This document shows, piece by piece, positions 18,692-28,236 of a DNA stretch of 64,000 bases. The notes under the pieces were generated by a model that worked only from the letters and a program-made list of their open reading frames with translations, had not been told where the DNA came from and ran no database searches. Both the position numbers and the translations under genes were made by a program. The stretch is taken from contig NZ_CP054212.1 in NCBI RefSeq assembly GCF_013285385.1, positions 3,782,001 to 3,846,000 of the forward strand, given 5' to 3'. This DNA is from Paramixta manurensis. Lineage in GTDB: Bacteria > Pseudomonadota > Gammaproteobacteria > Enterobacterales > Enterobacteriaceae. Numbering within the stretch: the stretch's first letter is position 1; every line of letters begins with the position of its first letter.

Positions 18692-18741
18692 TCACCCGCC
18701 GCAGGCAGTTAATTGTCTGCGGCGATGCAATAACCGCCCGA

Positions 18742-19485
18742 TTATCGGCCGCCGGAAACGTCAATAAAGCTGCCGGTGACGTAGGACGCCGCCTCACTGA
18801 GTAGCCAGGCGACAGCTTCCGCAATCTCTGCCGGTTGACCGCCACGCTGCATGGGTACCGCCGGAGCTACTCGATCAACGCGCCCCGGCTCACCGCCATC
18901 GGCATGCATTTCGGTGTAAATTACGCCTGGCCGTACGCCATTAACCCGGATACCTTGCGTCGCTACTTCCAGCGCCAGCCCTCTGGTTAAGGTATCTACC
19001 GCACCTTTGGAGGCCGCATAATCGACATACTCCCCCGGTGAACCCACCCGCGCCGCGACCGAGGAGATGTTGACAATCGCCCCGCCTTTACCGCCATGTT
19101 GTAAGGCCATGCGTTTTACCGCCTCGCGGCAGCAAATAAAAGTACCGGTGACATTGGTTGCAAACACTTTATTAATGCGGCTGGCGCTAAGTTCTTCAAC
19201 CCGTGTTTGCGAAAACAGAATCCCGGCATTATTAACCAACGCGTCCGGCGCACCAAACTCGGCATCAACGCGCTGAAACAGGCTGACAATTTGCGCTTCA
19301 TCGGCCAGATCGGCTTGTATTGCTATTGCCCGCCCTCCCGCACGCTGAATTTCGTCCACCACGTCCTGAGCGGTTTGCTGGCGTTGATGATAATTCACCA
19401 CCACCTGGTAACCACGTTGTGCCAGCAGTAAGGCGGTCGCCCGCCCGATTCCCCGGCCTGCGCCGGTAATAATCACCGTTTTCAT
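18742..19485 (-). CDS. ygfF: SDR-family NAD(P)-dependent oxidoreductase YgfF
   Basis: A 247-residue classical short-chain dehydrogenase: cofactor motif TGAGRGIG (residues 8-15), NNAG (85-88), catalytic Ser142 in NISSV and Tyr156/Lys160 in YAASK. The C-terminus GSFIDVSGGR is typical. Position between bglA and gcvP matches E. coli ygfF. The substrate is unknown; glucose-1-dehydrogenase-like annotation in databases rests on family similarity only. Convergent with bglA. Confidence 0.9.
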   Translation of the reverse strand: MKTVIITGAGRGIGRATALLLAQRGYQVVVNYHQRQQTAQDVVDEIQRAGGRAIAIQADLADEAQIVSLFQRVDAEFGAPDALVNNAGILFSQTRVEELSASRINKVFATNVTGTFICCREAVKRMALQHGGKGGAIVNISSVAARVGSPGEYVDYAASKGAVDTLTRGLALEVATQGIRVNGVRPGVIYTEMHADGGEPGRVDRVAPAVPMQRGGQPAEIAEAVAWLLSEAASYVTGSFIDVSGGR

Positions 19486-19501
19486 TTTCTCTCCTGCCAG
19501 T

Positions 19502-19529
19502 AAAAAGGGCCGATAAAATATCGGCCCTT
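19502..19529 (-). terminator. Rho-independent terminator of gcvTHP
   Basis: About 25 bp after the gcvP stop, a perfect 12-bp stem (AAGGGCCGATAT type, 3-nt loop) on the minus strand runs directly into TTTTTA. It separates the glycine cleavage operon from ygfF. Confidence 0.85.
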
Positions 19530-19553
19530 CAATTTATCGCATCAAATTATAGA

Positions 19554-22427
19554 CTACTGATATTCGCTCATCGGCACACAAGAACAGAACAGGTTACGAT
19601 CGCCGAACACATCGTCGAGACGTTTCACCGTTGGCCAATACTTATTGTCGCTACCCGCCGGGAATACCGCCAGATCGCGGCTATAGGGATGGTTCCATTC
19701 CCCGACGATTTCCATCTGAGTATGCGGCGCATTAACCAATGGGTTATCGTCGGCAGGCCACTCACCTTGGGTCACACGATCGATCTCGATCCGGATAGCG
19801 AGCATCGCATCAATAAAGCGGTCCAGCTCAATTTTGCTTTCCGACTCGGTCGGCTCCACCATTAACGTTCCGGCAACCGGGAACGACATGGTCGGCGCGT
19901 GGAAACCGTAATCGATCAGGCGCTTGGCAATATCCAACTCGCTGATACCGGTCTGCTCTTTTAACGGACGAATATCCAGAATACATTCATGCGCCACACG
20001 ACCATCGCGCCCGGTATACAGGATTGGATAGGCTGACGCCAGGCGACTGGCGATATAGTTGGCATTAAGGATGGCGACCGAACTGGCCTGTTTCAGCCCT
20101 TCGGCGCCCATCATGCGAATATACATCCAACTAATCGGCAGGATCGAGGCGCTACCGAAAGGTGCGGCGGAAACCGCGCCTTGCTGAGTCAGCACACCAT
20201 TAATCTGCACCACGCTATGACCCGGCACAAACGGCGCCAGATGCGCTTTCACACCAATCGGCCCCATGCCTGGCCCGCCGCCGCCGTGCGGAATGCAGAA
20301 CGTTTTATGTAAGTTGAGATGCGAAACGTCCGCACCAATGTAACCTGGAGTGGTAATACCCACCTGTGCGTTCATATTGGCACCGTCAAGATACACCTGG
20401 CCGCCGAACTGATGCACAATCTGGCACACTTCACGGATAGTCTCTTCATACACGCCGTGGGTGGAGGGATAGGTCACCATAATACAGGAGAGCGCCTCTC
20501 CCGCTTGTTCGGCTTTCTGACGCAAATCGTGTAGATCGATATTGCCCTGTTTATCACAGGCCACGACCACCACCGACATACCGGCCATCTGGGCTGAAGC
20601 CGGGTTAGTGCCGTGCGCAGAACTGGGGATCAGGCAGATATGGCGCCCGCCCTCATTACGGCTTTCGTGGTAGCGACGAATCGCCAGCAGCCCGGCGTAT
20701 TCACCCTGAGCGCCGGAGTTCGGCTGCATGCAGAGCGCGTCATAACCGGTAAGCTGCACCAGCCACTGCGATAACTGATCGATCATCTGCAAATAACCCG
20801 CCGCCTGATCCGCCGGACAGAACGGATGCAGTTCGGCGAACTCTGGCCAGGTAATCGGGATCATTTCCGCCGCCGCATTCAGCTTCATGGTGCACGACCC
20901 CAGCGGAATCATCGCCTGGTTGAGCGCCAAATCCTTTTTCTCCAGGCTGTGCATGTAACGCATCATCTCAGTTTCACTGTGATGACGGTTAAATACCGGA
21001 TGGCTCAGAATCGGTTCCTCACGCAGTAATGCCGCCGGAATAGAAGCTTCCCCTGCCGCAACATCGGCATCCAGCGCATCAATATCTTGCGCGTGCTCAT
21101 CGCCCAACAAAATCGCGAACAGTGTGGCAACGTCTTCCCGGCTAGTGGTTTCATCCAGCATAATACCCACCGCGTGGTGGATGTCGTTGCGCAGATTAAC
21201 GCCAAAGCTATGGGCGCGTGCCAGTACCGCTGCTTTATCATCCACTTCAACGGTGAGGGTATCAAACCAAGTCGCGTGACGTAGCGTTAACCCGCCTTTT
21301 TTCAGCCCCGCCGCCAAAATATCGGTTAAACGATGAATACGGCTGGCAATACGTTTTAAGCCAACCGGCCCGTGATAAACCGCATACAGGCTGGCGATAT
21401 TGGCTAACAGCACCTGTGAGGTACAAATATTGGAGTTAGCTTTTTCGCGACGAATATGTTGCTCACGCGTTTGCATCGCCATACGCAGCGCTGTGTTGCC
21501 CGCCGCATCGCGCGATACGCCGATAATACGCCCCGGCATTGAGCGCTTATGCTCATCGCGCGCGGCGAAGAAAGCCGCATGCGGCCCACCGTAGCCCATC
21601 GGCACCCCAAAACGTTGCGCCGAACCAAACACAATATCCGCGCCCTGCTTGCCCGGCGCCGTCAGCAGCACCAGCGCCATAAAGTCTGCGGCGACGCTGA
21701 CCACGATTTTTCGCGCTTTAAGTTGTTCAATTAACGCGCTGTAATCATGCGCTTCGCCAGTGGTACCCACCTGTTGGAGTAGAACACCAAAAATCCCCTC
21801 GTGGTCGAGCACCTTATCCGCTTTATCCACCAACACTTCAAAACCGAAGGTTTCCGCGCGGGTGCGTACCACATCCAGGGTTTGTGGATGAACATCATCC
21901 GCGACAAAAAATTTGTTGGCATCCTTAAGCTTACTGACGCGTTTAGCCATCGCCATCGCTTCAGCGGCAGCCGTGGCTTCATCTAAGAGCGAAGCGGAGG
22001 CAATATCCAACCCGGTTAAATCCAGCGTCACCTGCTGGAAGTTTAACAAAGCTTCCAGACGCCCTTGAGAAACCTCGGGTTGATACGGTGTATAGGCGGT
22101 ATACCAGCCTGGATTTTCCAGCATATTCCGCAGGATGACCGGCGGGGTAAGCACCGCTGAGTATCCCATCCCGATCCAGGATTTATAACGCTGATTGCGG
22201 CTGGCGATCGCTTTTAACTCAGCCAGCGCCTGATGTTCCGTGGCCGCTTCGCCCACCGCCGGTGGACCGGGCAGTTGGATATCAGCGGGCACAATCGAGG
22301 CAATAAGGGCAGAAAGGGATTCGGCGCCAATTGCCGCCAGCATCGTTTCTTGCTGCTGCGACGAGGGGCCGATGTGGCGTTCAATAAAAGCGCCGGTATG
22401 TTCAAGCTGGCTGAGCGTCTGGGTCAT
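19554..22427 (-). CDS. gcvP: Glycine dehydrogenase (decarboxylating), P-protein
   Basis: The P-protein of the glycine cleavage system decarboxylates glycine with PLP and passes the aminomethyl group to the lipoyl arm of GcvH. The 957 residues match E. coli (957). The N-terminal half carries IGMGYSAVLTPPVILRN, and the PLP lysine lies in LNLHKTFCIPHGGGGPG at about residue 700. The gene is third in the gcvT-gcvH-gcvP operon with short spacers (20 and 34 bp). Confidence 0.98.
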   Translation of the reverse strand: MTQTLSQLEHTGAFIERHIGPSSQQQETMLAAIGAESLSALIASIVPADIQLPGPPAVGEAATEHQALAELKAIASRNQRYKSWIGMGYSAVLTPPVILRNMLENPGWYTAYTPYQPEVSQGRLEALLNFQQVTLDLTGLDIASASLLDEATAAAEAMAMAKRVSKLKDANKFFVADDVHPQTLDVVRTRAETFGFEVLVDKADKVLDHEGIFGVLLQQVGTTGEAHDYSALIEQLKARKIVVSVAADFMALVLLTAPGKQGADIVFGSAQRFGVPMGYGGPHAAFFAARDEHKRSMPGRIIGVSRDAAGNTALRMAMQTREQHIRREKANSNICTSQVLLANIASLYAVYHGPVGLKRIASRIHRLTDILAAGLKKGGLTLRHATWFDTLTVEVDDKAAVLARAHSFGVNLRNDIHHAVGIMLDETTSREDVATLFAILLGDEHAQDIDALDADVAAGEASIPAALLREEPILSHPVFNRHHSETEMMRYMHSLEKKDLALNQAMIPLGSCTMKLNAAAEMIPITWPEFAELHPFCPADQAAGYLQMIDQLSQWLVQLTGYDALCMQPNSGAQGEYAGLLAIRRYHESRNEGGRHICLIPSSAHGTNPASAQMAGMSVVVVACDKQGNIDLHDLRQKAEQAGEALSCIMVTYPSTHGVYEETIREVCQIVHQFGGQVYLDGANMNAQVGITTPGYIGADVSHLNLHKTFCIPHGGGGPGMGPIGVKAHLAPFVPGHSVVQINGVLTQQGAVSAAPFGSASILPISWMYIRMMGAEGLKQASSVAILNANYIASRLASAYPILYTGRDGRVAHECILDIRPLKEQTGISELDIAKRLIDYGFHAPTMSFPVAGTLMVEPTESESKIELDRFIDAMLAIRIEIDRVTQGEWPADDNPLVNAPHTQMEIVGEWNHPYSRDLAVFPAGSDNKYWPTVKRLDDVFGDRNLFCSCVPMSEYQ

Positions 22428-22461
22428 TAGCGTTCTACTCTTTCTACTTCAGGGAACTCGG

Positions 22462-22848
22462 TTACTCGTCAATCGCGGCTTTGTAGGCATCCGCATCAAG
22501 CAGAGAATCCAACTCGGACTCATCGCTGGCTTTGATTTTGAACAGCCAGCCATCGGCGTAAGGCGCACTGTTGACTAACTCTGGTGAGCCATCCAGCGCA
22601 TCGTTAACCGAGACGATTTCGCCGCTCAGCGGCGCATAAATATCGGAGGCGGCTTTTACCGACTCGGCGACCGCGCAATCATCGCCAACGGCAAAAGTGG
22701 CGCCCACTTCTGGCAAGTCGACGAAAACCATATCGCCCAACAATTCTTGCGCATGCTCGGTAATACCGACGGTATAAGTACCATCAGCCTCTTTGCGCAC
22801 CCATTCATGGCTTTCACGGTACTTCAATTCATTTGGCACATTGCTCAT
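22462..22848 (-). CDS. gcvH: Glycine cleavage system H protein
   Basis: Lipoyl carrier that shuttles the aminomethyl group from GcvP to GcvT. 128 residues, with the lipoylated Lys65 in ESVKAASDIYAPLSGE. ATG 22848 was chosen because AGGAGAG lies 7 nt upstream and the start MSNVPNELKY matches the family. A GTG two codons earlier (22854) overlaps that spacing and is unlikely. Confidence 0.97.
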   Translation of the reverse strand: MSNVPNELKYRESHEWVRKEADGTYTVGITEHAQELLGDMVFVDLPEVGATFAVGDDCAVAESVKAASDIYAPLSGEIVSVNDALDGSPELVNSAPYADGWLFKIKASDESELDSLLDADAYKAAIDE

Positions 22849-22874
22849 CGCCACACTCTCCTAAAAGAAAAAAG

Positions 22875-23972
22875 TTACTGAGCGACCGGTTTACCGGCGC
22901 GAACAAAAATCGGTTTGGTCACTTTCACCGGCATTTCCCGGTTACGAATCAACACAATGGCCTGATCGCCAATGCCGGCCGACACGCGGGCCAGCGCGAT
23001 GCTGCACCCCAAAGTGGGGGAAAAGGAGCCGCTAGTGATCACCCCTTCCTGTTGGTTGCCTTCCGCGTCGGTGAAATGAACTGGCAGCGCGTTACGCAGT
23101 ACGCCTTTTTCCGTCATCAGCAGACCTACCAGTTTTTCGGTGCCCTTCTCGCGCTGCGCTTCCAGCGCTTCGCGACCAATGAATTGCCGGTCGCCGGGTT
23201 CCCAACTAATGGTCCAGCCCATATTGGCCGCCAGCGGAGAGACACTCTCATCCATCTCTTGGCCATACAGGTTCATGCCAGCTTCCAGCCGAAGCGTGTC
23301 ACGCGCGCCGAGACCGGCTGGTTTCACGCCTGCAGCGAGCAGTTGTTGCCATAAGGCAGCCGCCTGCGCCACCGGCAAAGCAATCTCATAACCGGCTTCT
23401 CCGGTATAACCGGTAGTGGCAATAAAGAGATCGTCCGCCTGTACGCCAAAGAAAGGTTTCATCCCGCTGACGGCCTGACGTTGCACGTCGCTAAATAGCG
23501 TTTGCGCTTTCTGCTGCGCGTTTGGCCCCTGTACCGCAATTAACGCCAAGTCATCGCGTTCGGTTAGCGTGACGCCAAAGGGCTCGGCGTGCTGATTAAT
23601 CCACGCCAGATCCTTCTCCCGGGTAGCGGAGTTCACCACCAGACGGAACCAATCCTCACGCATAAAGTACACAATCAGATCGTCAATTACGCCTGCCGAT
23701 GCATTCAGCATTGCGGTGTAGAGCGCCTTGCCAGGCTGGGTCAGTTTGGCGACATCATTCGCCACCAAATAACGCAGAAACTCGCGGGTTCGCGCGCCAT
23801 GCAGGTCAACAATCGTCATATGAGAAACGTCAAACATACCCGCATCGGTACGAACAGCATGGTGCTCGTCCATTTGCGAACCGTAGTGCAACGGCATCAT
23901 CCAGCCATGAAAATCGACCATACGCGCGCCGCAGGCCTGGTGCTGTTCAAACAAGGGTGTCTGCTGAGTCAT
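22875..23972 (-). CDS. gcvT: Aminomethyltransferase, T-protein
   Basis: Transfers the methylene group from the lipoyl arm to tetrahydrofolate, releasing ammonia. The 365 residues (E. coli 364) have the family pattern MVDFHGWMMPLHYGSQ, GMFDVSHM, YTGEAGYEI and LRLEAGMNLYGQEM. First gene of the operon; its upstream region holds a PurR-type box. Confidence 0.97.
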   Translation of the reverse strand: MTQQTPLFEQHQACGARMVDFHGWMMPLHYGSQMDEHHAVRTDAGMFDVSHMTIVDLHGARTREFLRYLVANDVAKLTQPGKALYTAMLNASAGVIDDLIVYFMREDWFRLVVNSATREKDLAWINQHAEPFGVTLTERDDLALIAVQGPNAQQKAQTLFSDVQRQAVSGMKPFFGVQADDLFIATTGYTGEAGYEIALPVAQAAALWQQLLAAGVKPAGLGARDTLRLEAGMNLYGQEMDESVSPLAANMGWTISWEPGDRQFIGREALEAQREKGTEKLVGLLMTEKGVLRNALPVHFTDAEGNQQEGVITSGSFSPTLGCSIALARVSAGIGDQAIVLIRNREMPVKVTKPIFVRAGKPVAQ

Positions 23973-24029
23973 ATCATTCCTGTACTGAGAGCAAGTCTGA
24001 AGTTAGACGCCTGCCGGAAAAATCGCCTG

Positions 24030-24045
24030 ACGCAAACGTTACCTT
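24030..24045. promoter_or_regulatory. Candidate PurR operator upstream of gcvTHP
   Basis: ACGCAAACGTTACCTT, about 58 bp upstream of gcvT, has a perfect left half (ACGCAAAC) and 5 of 8 bases of the right half of the PurR palindrome. E. coli gcv is repressed by PurR, which makes sense because glycine cleavage feeds one-carbon units to purine synthesis. Confidence 0.65.
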
Positions 24046-24389
24046 TCCCTCGACGTTATCACCGAATGCGGCGATTAACCATAAGCCCTACGAGGGCGAA
24101 TTTTTATCTGCTATGGAAAAGTGCTCAATAGTGTGCAGAGTTTTCATCTAAAAAACTGCGTTACATAACACATAACCAACAACAAAATGGTAATAACGCA
24201 GAGTAATAATAAAGATTGCTACGCCAGCAGATAAAAAATAACTTCTGCTTAAAACGTCATGGATAAGAAAAAGTAATGCGAAACTCCAGGTAAAATTAGA
24301 ATAATTCAAATGAGGGTCAAAGATGGGGCAGATGCATCAAGATGGGGCAAACGGAGAAAAATGGACCAGAAACCTAACAGAGGGCAACA

Positions 24390-24417
24390 CCGGGGACGAT
24401 GCAGGCATCGGCCCCGG
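24390..24417 (-). terminator. Strong hairpin after ubiI, possible terminator
   Basis: CCGGGG and CGATG pair with CATCG and CCCCGG around a CAGG loop with a single A-G mismatch, 24 bp downstream of the ubiI stop. No T-run follows on either strand, so it may be an mRNA 3'-end stabiliser or a Rho-dependent end rather than an intrinsic terminator. Confidence 0.45.
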
Positions 24418-24440
24418 CTGCGGGGGAGGATCAGTTCAAC

Positions 24441-25643
24441 CTAACGTAACCAGTGCGGCAAATCGTTCAATCCCATTGCCTGCTTCAATAAACGAGGCTT
24501 CACGCCTGGCAGATTATCGGCCAGCGTCAGACCAATATCTCGCAGCAATTTTTTCGCCGGGTTCTCACCGGCAAACAGTTGGCGGAAACCCTGCATACCT
24601 GCCAGCATCAACGCCGCGCTGTGCTTGCGCTCACGCTCGTAACGGCGCAAATAAAGATGTTGCCCAATATCTTTGCCCTGTTGATGCAGCCGTTTTATCT
24701 CGCCGATTAAAGTGGCAGCATCCATAAACCCGAGGTTGACGCCCTGTCCGGCCAGCGGATGGATGGTATGCGCGGCATCGCCGACCAGCGCCAGGCGATG
24801 CCCGGCAAACTGACGTGCATACCGCGCCATCAGTGGGAAGGTTTCACGTTCACTTTCTACCCGGCATAAACCGAGACGCATATCGAATGCCACCGACAAC
24901 TGTTGATTAAACAACGCCTCTGGCATTGAACGCAGCCGGTCAGCTTCTTGTGGCGGTAGCGACCATACGATCGAACTGAGGTGCGGGTCGCTAAGCGGAA
25001 GGAATGCCAAAATACCATCGCCGTGAAACACCTGGCGCGCTACCGCGTCATGTGGCTGTTCGGTACGAATATTGGCGACTAAAGCATGGTGTTCGTAATC
25101 CCAAAACGTTAAGGGGATATCGGCTTTTTGTCGCAGCCATGAATGCGCGCCATCTGCCGCAATCATCAAACGCGCGCTCATCATATTGCCATCGGCAAGC
25201 GTGATAAAAGCTTCGTTCTCGCCAAACGCGACCTGTTGTAACTCGGCTGGCGCGCGAAGCGTTACGTCATCCAACCCGGCGGCGCGTTGCCATAATGCCT
25301 GGTGAATCACCTGATTTTCAACGATATGCCCAAGGTGAGTTAGCGCCTGCTGCTCAGCATCAAATGCGATATGCCCAAAACTATCCCGATCCCAGACCTC
25401 CATCGCATGGTAACGGCTGGCGCGCCAGGCAAGAATCGATGACCAGGCGTCAAGATGCTGCAGTAAACGTTCGCTGGCAGCGTTAATTGCCGAGACGCGT
25501 AAGGCGGGCGCGGCATCCTGCGCAATCGGGCGCGGTTCAGCCTTTTCCAGCACCACCACCCGCAGCCCACTACCATGCAGGCCACACGCCACCGCCAGCC
25601 CTACCATCCCGCCGCCGGCGATCGCTACATCAAATGTTTGCAT
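24441..25643 (-). CDS. ubiI: Ubiquinone biosynthesis C5-hydroxylase UbiI
   Basis: UbiI (formerly VisC) is the flavin monooxygenase that adds the C5 hydroxyl in aerobic ubiquinone synthesis. The 400 residues have the FAD dinucleotide fold AIAGGGMVGLAVACGL at the N-terminus, the ADGAHSWLR DG motif at about 160-170, and the second FAD motif LVGDAAHTIHPLAGQGVNLG at about residue 285. It is the third gene of pepP-ubiH-ubiI with a 13-bp gap after ubiH. Confidence 0.95.
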   Translation of the reverse strand: MQTFDVAIAGGGMVGLAVACGLHGSGLRVVVLEKAEPRPIAQDAAPALRVSAINAASERLLQHLDAWSSILAWRASRYHAMEVWDRDSFGHIAFDAEQQALTHLGHIVENQVIHQALWQRAAGLDDVTLRAPAELQQVAFGENEAFITLADGNMMSARLMIAADGAHSWLRQKADIPLTFWDYEHHALVANIRTEQPHDAVARQVFHGDGILAFLPLSDPHLSSIVWSLPPQEADRLRSMPEALFNQQLSVAFDMRLGLCRVESERETFPLMARYARQFAGHRLALVGDAAHTIHPLAGQGVNLGFMDAATLIGEIKRLHQQGKDIGQHLYLRRYERERKHSAALMLAGMQGFRQLFAGENPAKKLLRDIGLTLADNLPGVKPRLLKQAMGLNDLPHWLR

Positions 25644-25656
25644 TAACCATCCTCTC

Positions 25657-26835
25657 TTAACGCTTTACCCAGCCGAGCGTACGCTCAGCCAGCCTGGTAC
25701 GCAGAATCGGGAGCTTATCCATCGCCATCAATCCTAAATTTCGCCCGACGACTAACGGGGCGTAGTGATTGGCAAACAGGCGCACCAAACCATCGGTCAC
25801 GCCGATCGTCGCCTGTTGATCGGCCTGCCGACGCTGCGCATAGCGCTGTAACACAGCGAAGCTGCCGCTATCTTGCTGCTGGCGCCAGGCGGCGGCAACC
25901 GTCTCCGCCAGGGACATTACATCGCGCAGCCCCAAGTTGAACCCCTGACCGGCAATCGGATGCAAAGTTTGCTGTGCATTCCCTACTAATGCCAGACGGT
26001 GAGAAACATGCCGGGTCGCCGTCTGTAGAGATAACGGATAGCTATAACGCTGCCCGACATGGGTAAAACGCCCCAAACGCCAGCCAAACGCCCGCTGTAA
26101 CTCTGCCAGAAAACGCGCATCGTCCCAGCTATCCACCGTGGCTTTCATTGCCCGCGCATGGCTCCAGACCAACGAACAACGCCCGGCTGACATCGGTAAC
26201 AACGCCAGCGGCCCGTGCTCAGTAAAACGCTCAAATGCACGGCCCTGATGAGGGATCTGGGTTGACACATTGGCGATCACCGCAATCTGCTGATAATCCT
26301 CAACATGCCATTCCATCCCGCAGGAGGCGGCAATCGGTGAGCGCGTTCCGTCCGCCGCTACCAGCAGTTGCGCGGCCATCCGCTCACCATTTTGTAGCGT
26401 GACGCTCACCTTCTCCTGCGTACGCTCAACGTTGGCGACCGTAGCCGGACAACGTAGCGTGACGCCCGGCGCTTTTTTCAGCCGTTGATACAACCTCTCA
26501 CCGACTTCATGCAGTTCAACGACCTGCCCTAAAGCCGGGATACCGTAATCCCCCGCCGCCATCGACACCGCGCCCGCGTGACCACGATCGCTGACGTGGA
26601 CGTGGACAATTGGCGTTGCGCAATCTCGCAAGTATGGCCACAGATTGATCGCCGCCAGTTGCTGGCAGGTTCCCTGCGCCAGCGCAATCGCGCGCCCATC
26701 ATAGCCAGGATGATGGCGTGCGCCAGGCTCGCTGGCTTCGATTAAGGTAATTGGCAGGCGCCCCTCACACAGCGCAGAGAGCGCTAAGGCTAAAGTGGCG
26801 CCGGTCATCCCGCCGCCTGCAATGATAATGCTCAT
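25657..26835 (-). CDS. ubiH: 2-octaprenyl-6-methoxyphenol hydroxylase UbiH
   Basis: The UbiH flavin monooxygenase introduces the C1 hydroxyl in ubiquinone synthesis. 392 residues: N-terminal FAD motif IIAGGGMTGATLALAL, AADGTRSPIAASCGM in the middle, and LVGNAQQTLHPIAGQGFNLG in the second FAD segment. The canonical GD in this last motif reads GN here, as in other UbiH proteins. Overlaps pepP by 4 bp (ATGA), which implies translational coupling. UbiH and UbiI are distant paralogues in tandem. Confidence 0.95.
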   Translation of the reverse strand: MSIIIAGGGMTGATLALALSALCEGRLPITLIEASEPGARHHPGYDGRAIALAQGTCQQLAAINLWPYLRDCATPIVHVHVSDRGHAGAVSMAAGDYGIPALGQVVELHEVGERLYQRLKKAPGVTLRCPATVANVERTQEKVSVTLQNGERMAAQLLVAADGTRSPIAASCGMEWHVEDYQQIAVIANVSTQIPHQGRAFERFTEHGPLALLPMSAGRCSLVWSHARAMKATVDSWDDARFLAELQRAFGWRLGRFTHVGQRYSYPLSLQTATRHVSHRLALVGNAQQTLHPIAGQGFNLGLRDVMSLAETVAAAWRQQQDSGSFAVLQRYAQRRQADQQATIGVTDGLVRLFANHYAPLVVGRNLGLMAMDKLPILRTRLAERTLGWVKR

Positions 26836-28154
26836 GCTTGTTTCGCTGCCGCCATAAAGGCTTCAATCGCATCGGCGTCTTTTACCACGCTATCGGTGAG
26901 GTTTTCGTTACCGGTTTCGGTAATTAAAATATCGTCCTCAATACGGATACCAATTCCACGATACTCCGGCGGAACATCGGCATCCGGCGCAATATACAGG
27001 CCGGGTTCGACGGTTAACACCATACCGGGCTCCAGCGAGCGCCCGCGATCGGCGGTACCGTAATGACCCACATCATGGACATCCAACCCCAGCCAGTGGC
27101 TTAGACCATGCATATAAAATTGACGGTGCGCAGACTCGGCAATCAGTTGCTCAACCTCGCCCTGCATAACACCGAGATCGACCAAACCGGTCACCATCAC
27201 GCGTACAACTTCTTCGTTGACTTCACGGATACTGGTACCCGGACGAAATAAGGACAGCGCTTTATACAATGATGCCAGGACAATATCGTACACCGCGCGT
27301 TGCGCCGGGCTAAACCGCCCGTTAACCGGGAAAGTGCGGGTAATATCACCTGCGTAACCATGGAACTCACAGCCCGCATCGATCAACACTAAATCGCCAT
27401 CGCGCAGTTCGCTCTCATTTTCGGTGTAATGCAGGATGCAGCCATTATCGCCGCCGCCCACAATAGTACTGTAGGAAGGATAGCGCGCACCGTGGCGATT
27501 AAACTCATGCAGGATTTCGCCTTCCAACTGGTACTCAAACAGACCGGGACGGCATTTCTCCATGGCTCTGGCGTGCGCCAATGCACTGATCTTCCCGGCA
27601 CGGCGTAAAATTTCCAACTCTTCCGGCCCTTTAAATAGACGCATCTCATGCACCCACGGCCGCCAATCGGTCAGCGTATTCGGCGCACTGAGCCCTTGCC
27701 GGAAACCACCACGCAAGGTTTCCAACGCGCTAAATACGATGCGATCTGCTTCAGAATACAGCCCCTGCGCGTGGTAAACCACGTCCAGCCCGTTGAGCAG
27801 CAGATGAAGCTGTGATGCTATATCATCCCATGGTAACGCGCGATCAACACCGAGTTTCTCCGGCGCCGCCTCTTGACCTAAACGGCGACCAAACCAGATT
27901 TCGGCGCTTTTATCGCGCACCCGGTTAAACAACACGCTGTGATTATGCGTCTCATCGCTTTTAATCAGCACTAACACCGCTTCCGGTTCATTGAGGCCGG
28001 TGAAGTACCAAAAGTCGCTATTCTGACGGTAAGGGTATTCGCTGTCCGCGCTACGGGTAACCTCCGGCGCGGCAAAAAAGAGCGCCGCGCTGGCTGGCGC
28101 CATCTGCGCAAGCAGAGCCTGGCGGCGCTGTAAAAAAGTATCCAGAGTAATCAT
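26832..28154 (-). CDS. pepP: Xaa-Pro aminopeptidase P
   Basis: A dinuclear manganese peptidase that removes N-terminal residues preceding proline. 440 residues with an N-terminal domain (about 1-175) and a pita-bread catalytic domain. Metal ligands are visible in LIDAGCEFHGYAGDITRTF (two Asp), HGLSHWLGLDVHD (His), VEPGLYI (Glu) and IRIEDD (Glu). ATG 28154 has AGGGAGA upstream and matches the family length; an upstream in-frame ATG at 28208 would add 18 unrelated residues. Confidence 0.96.
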   Translation of the reverse strand: MITLDTFLQRRQALLAQMAPASAALFFAAPEVTRSADSEYPYRQNSDFWYFTGLNEPEAVLVLIKSDETHNHSVLFNRVRDKSAEIWFGRRLGQEAAPEKLGVDRALPWDDIASQLHLLLNGLDVVYHAQGLYSEADRIVFSALETLRGGFRQGLSAPNTLTDWRPWVHEMRLFKGPEELEILRRAGKISALAHARAMEKCRPGLFEYQLEGEILHEFNRHGARYPSYSTIVGGGDNGCILHYTENESELRDGDLVLIDAGCEFHGYAGDITRTFPVNGRFSPAQRAVYDIVLASLYKALSLFRPGTSIREVNEEVVRVMVTGLVDLGVMQGEVEQLIAESAHRQFYMHGLSHWLGLDVHDVGHYGTADRGRSLEPGMVLTVEPGLYIAPDADVPPEYRGIGIRIEDDILITETGNENLTDSVVKDADAIEAFMAAAKQA

Positions 28155-28236
28155 ATTATCTCCCTGTCGCGTCGAACGGACGATGCCGCTCCCGGGCGCC
28201 GTGGACAAGTTTCCGCTTCGCCTGACTCGCTCACGT

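Larger units (their letters stand above)
23973..24440. other. gcvT promoter region and ubiI downstream region
   Basis: 468 bp. The part next to gcvT (24100-24310) is AT-rich, as expected for an Lrp-type regulatory region, but no individual GcvA or Lrp site is clear. At 24320-24330 and 24339-24349 the 11-mer AAGATGGGGCA is repeated directly. A strong hairpin follows at 24390-24417, close behind the ubiI stop. No coding frame is convincing here. Confidence 0.5.

Noticed and set aside
24320..24349. CRISPR-like short repeat
   Set aside because: Only two copies of an 11-mer, no further units and no cas genes in the window.
23973..24440. Glycine riboswitch in the gcvT leader
   Set aside because: No paired glycine-aptamer architecture is visible. 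The hairpin at 24390-24417 is more than 400 bp from gcvT and next to the ubiI end. A PurR-type box is the better-supported control element.
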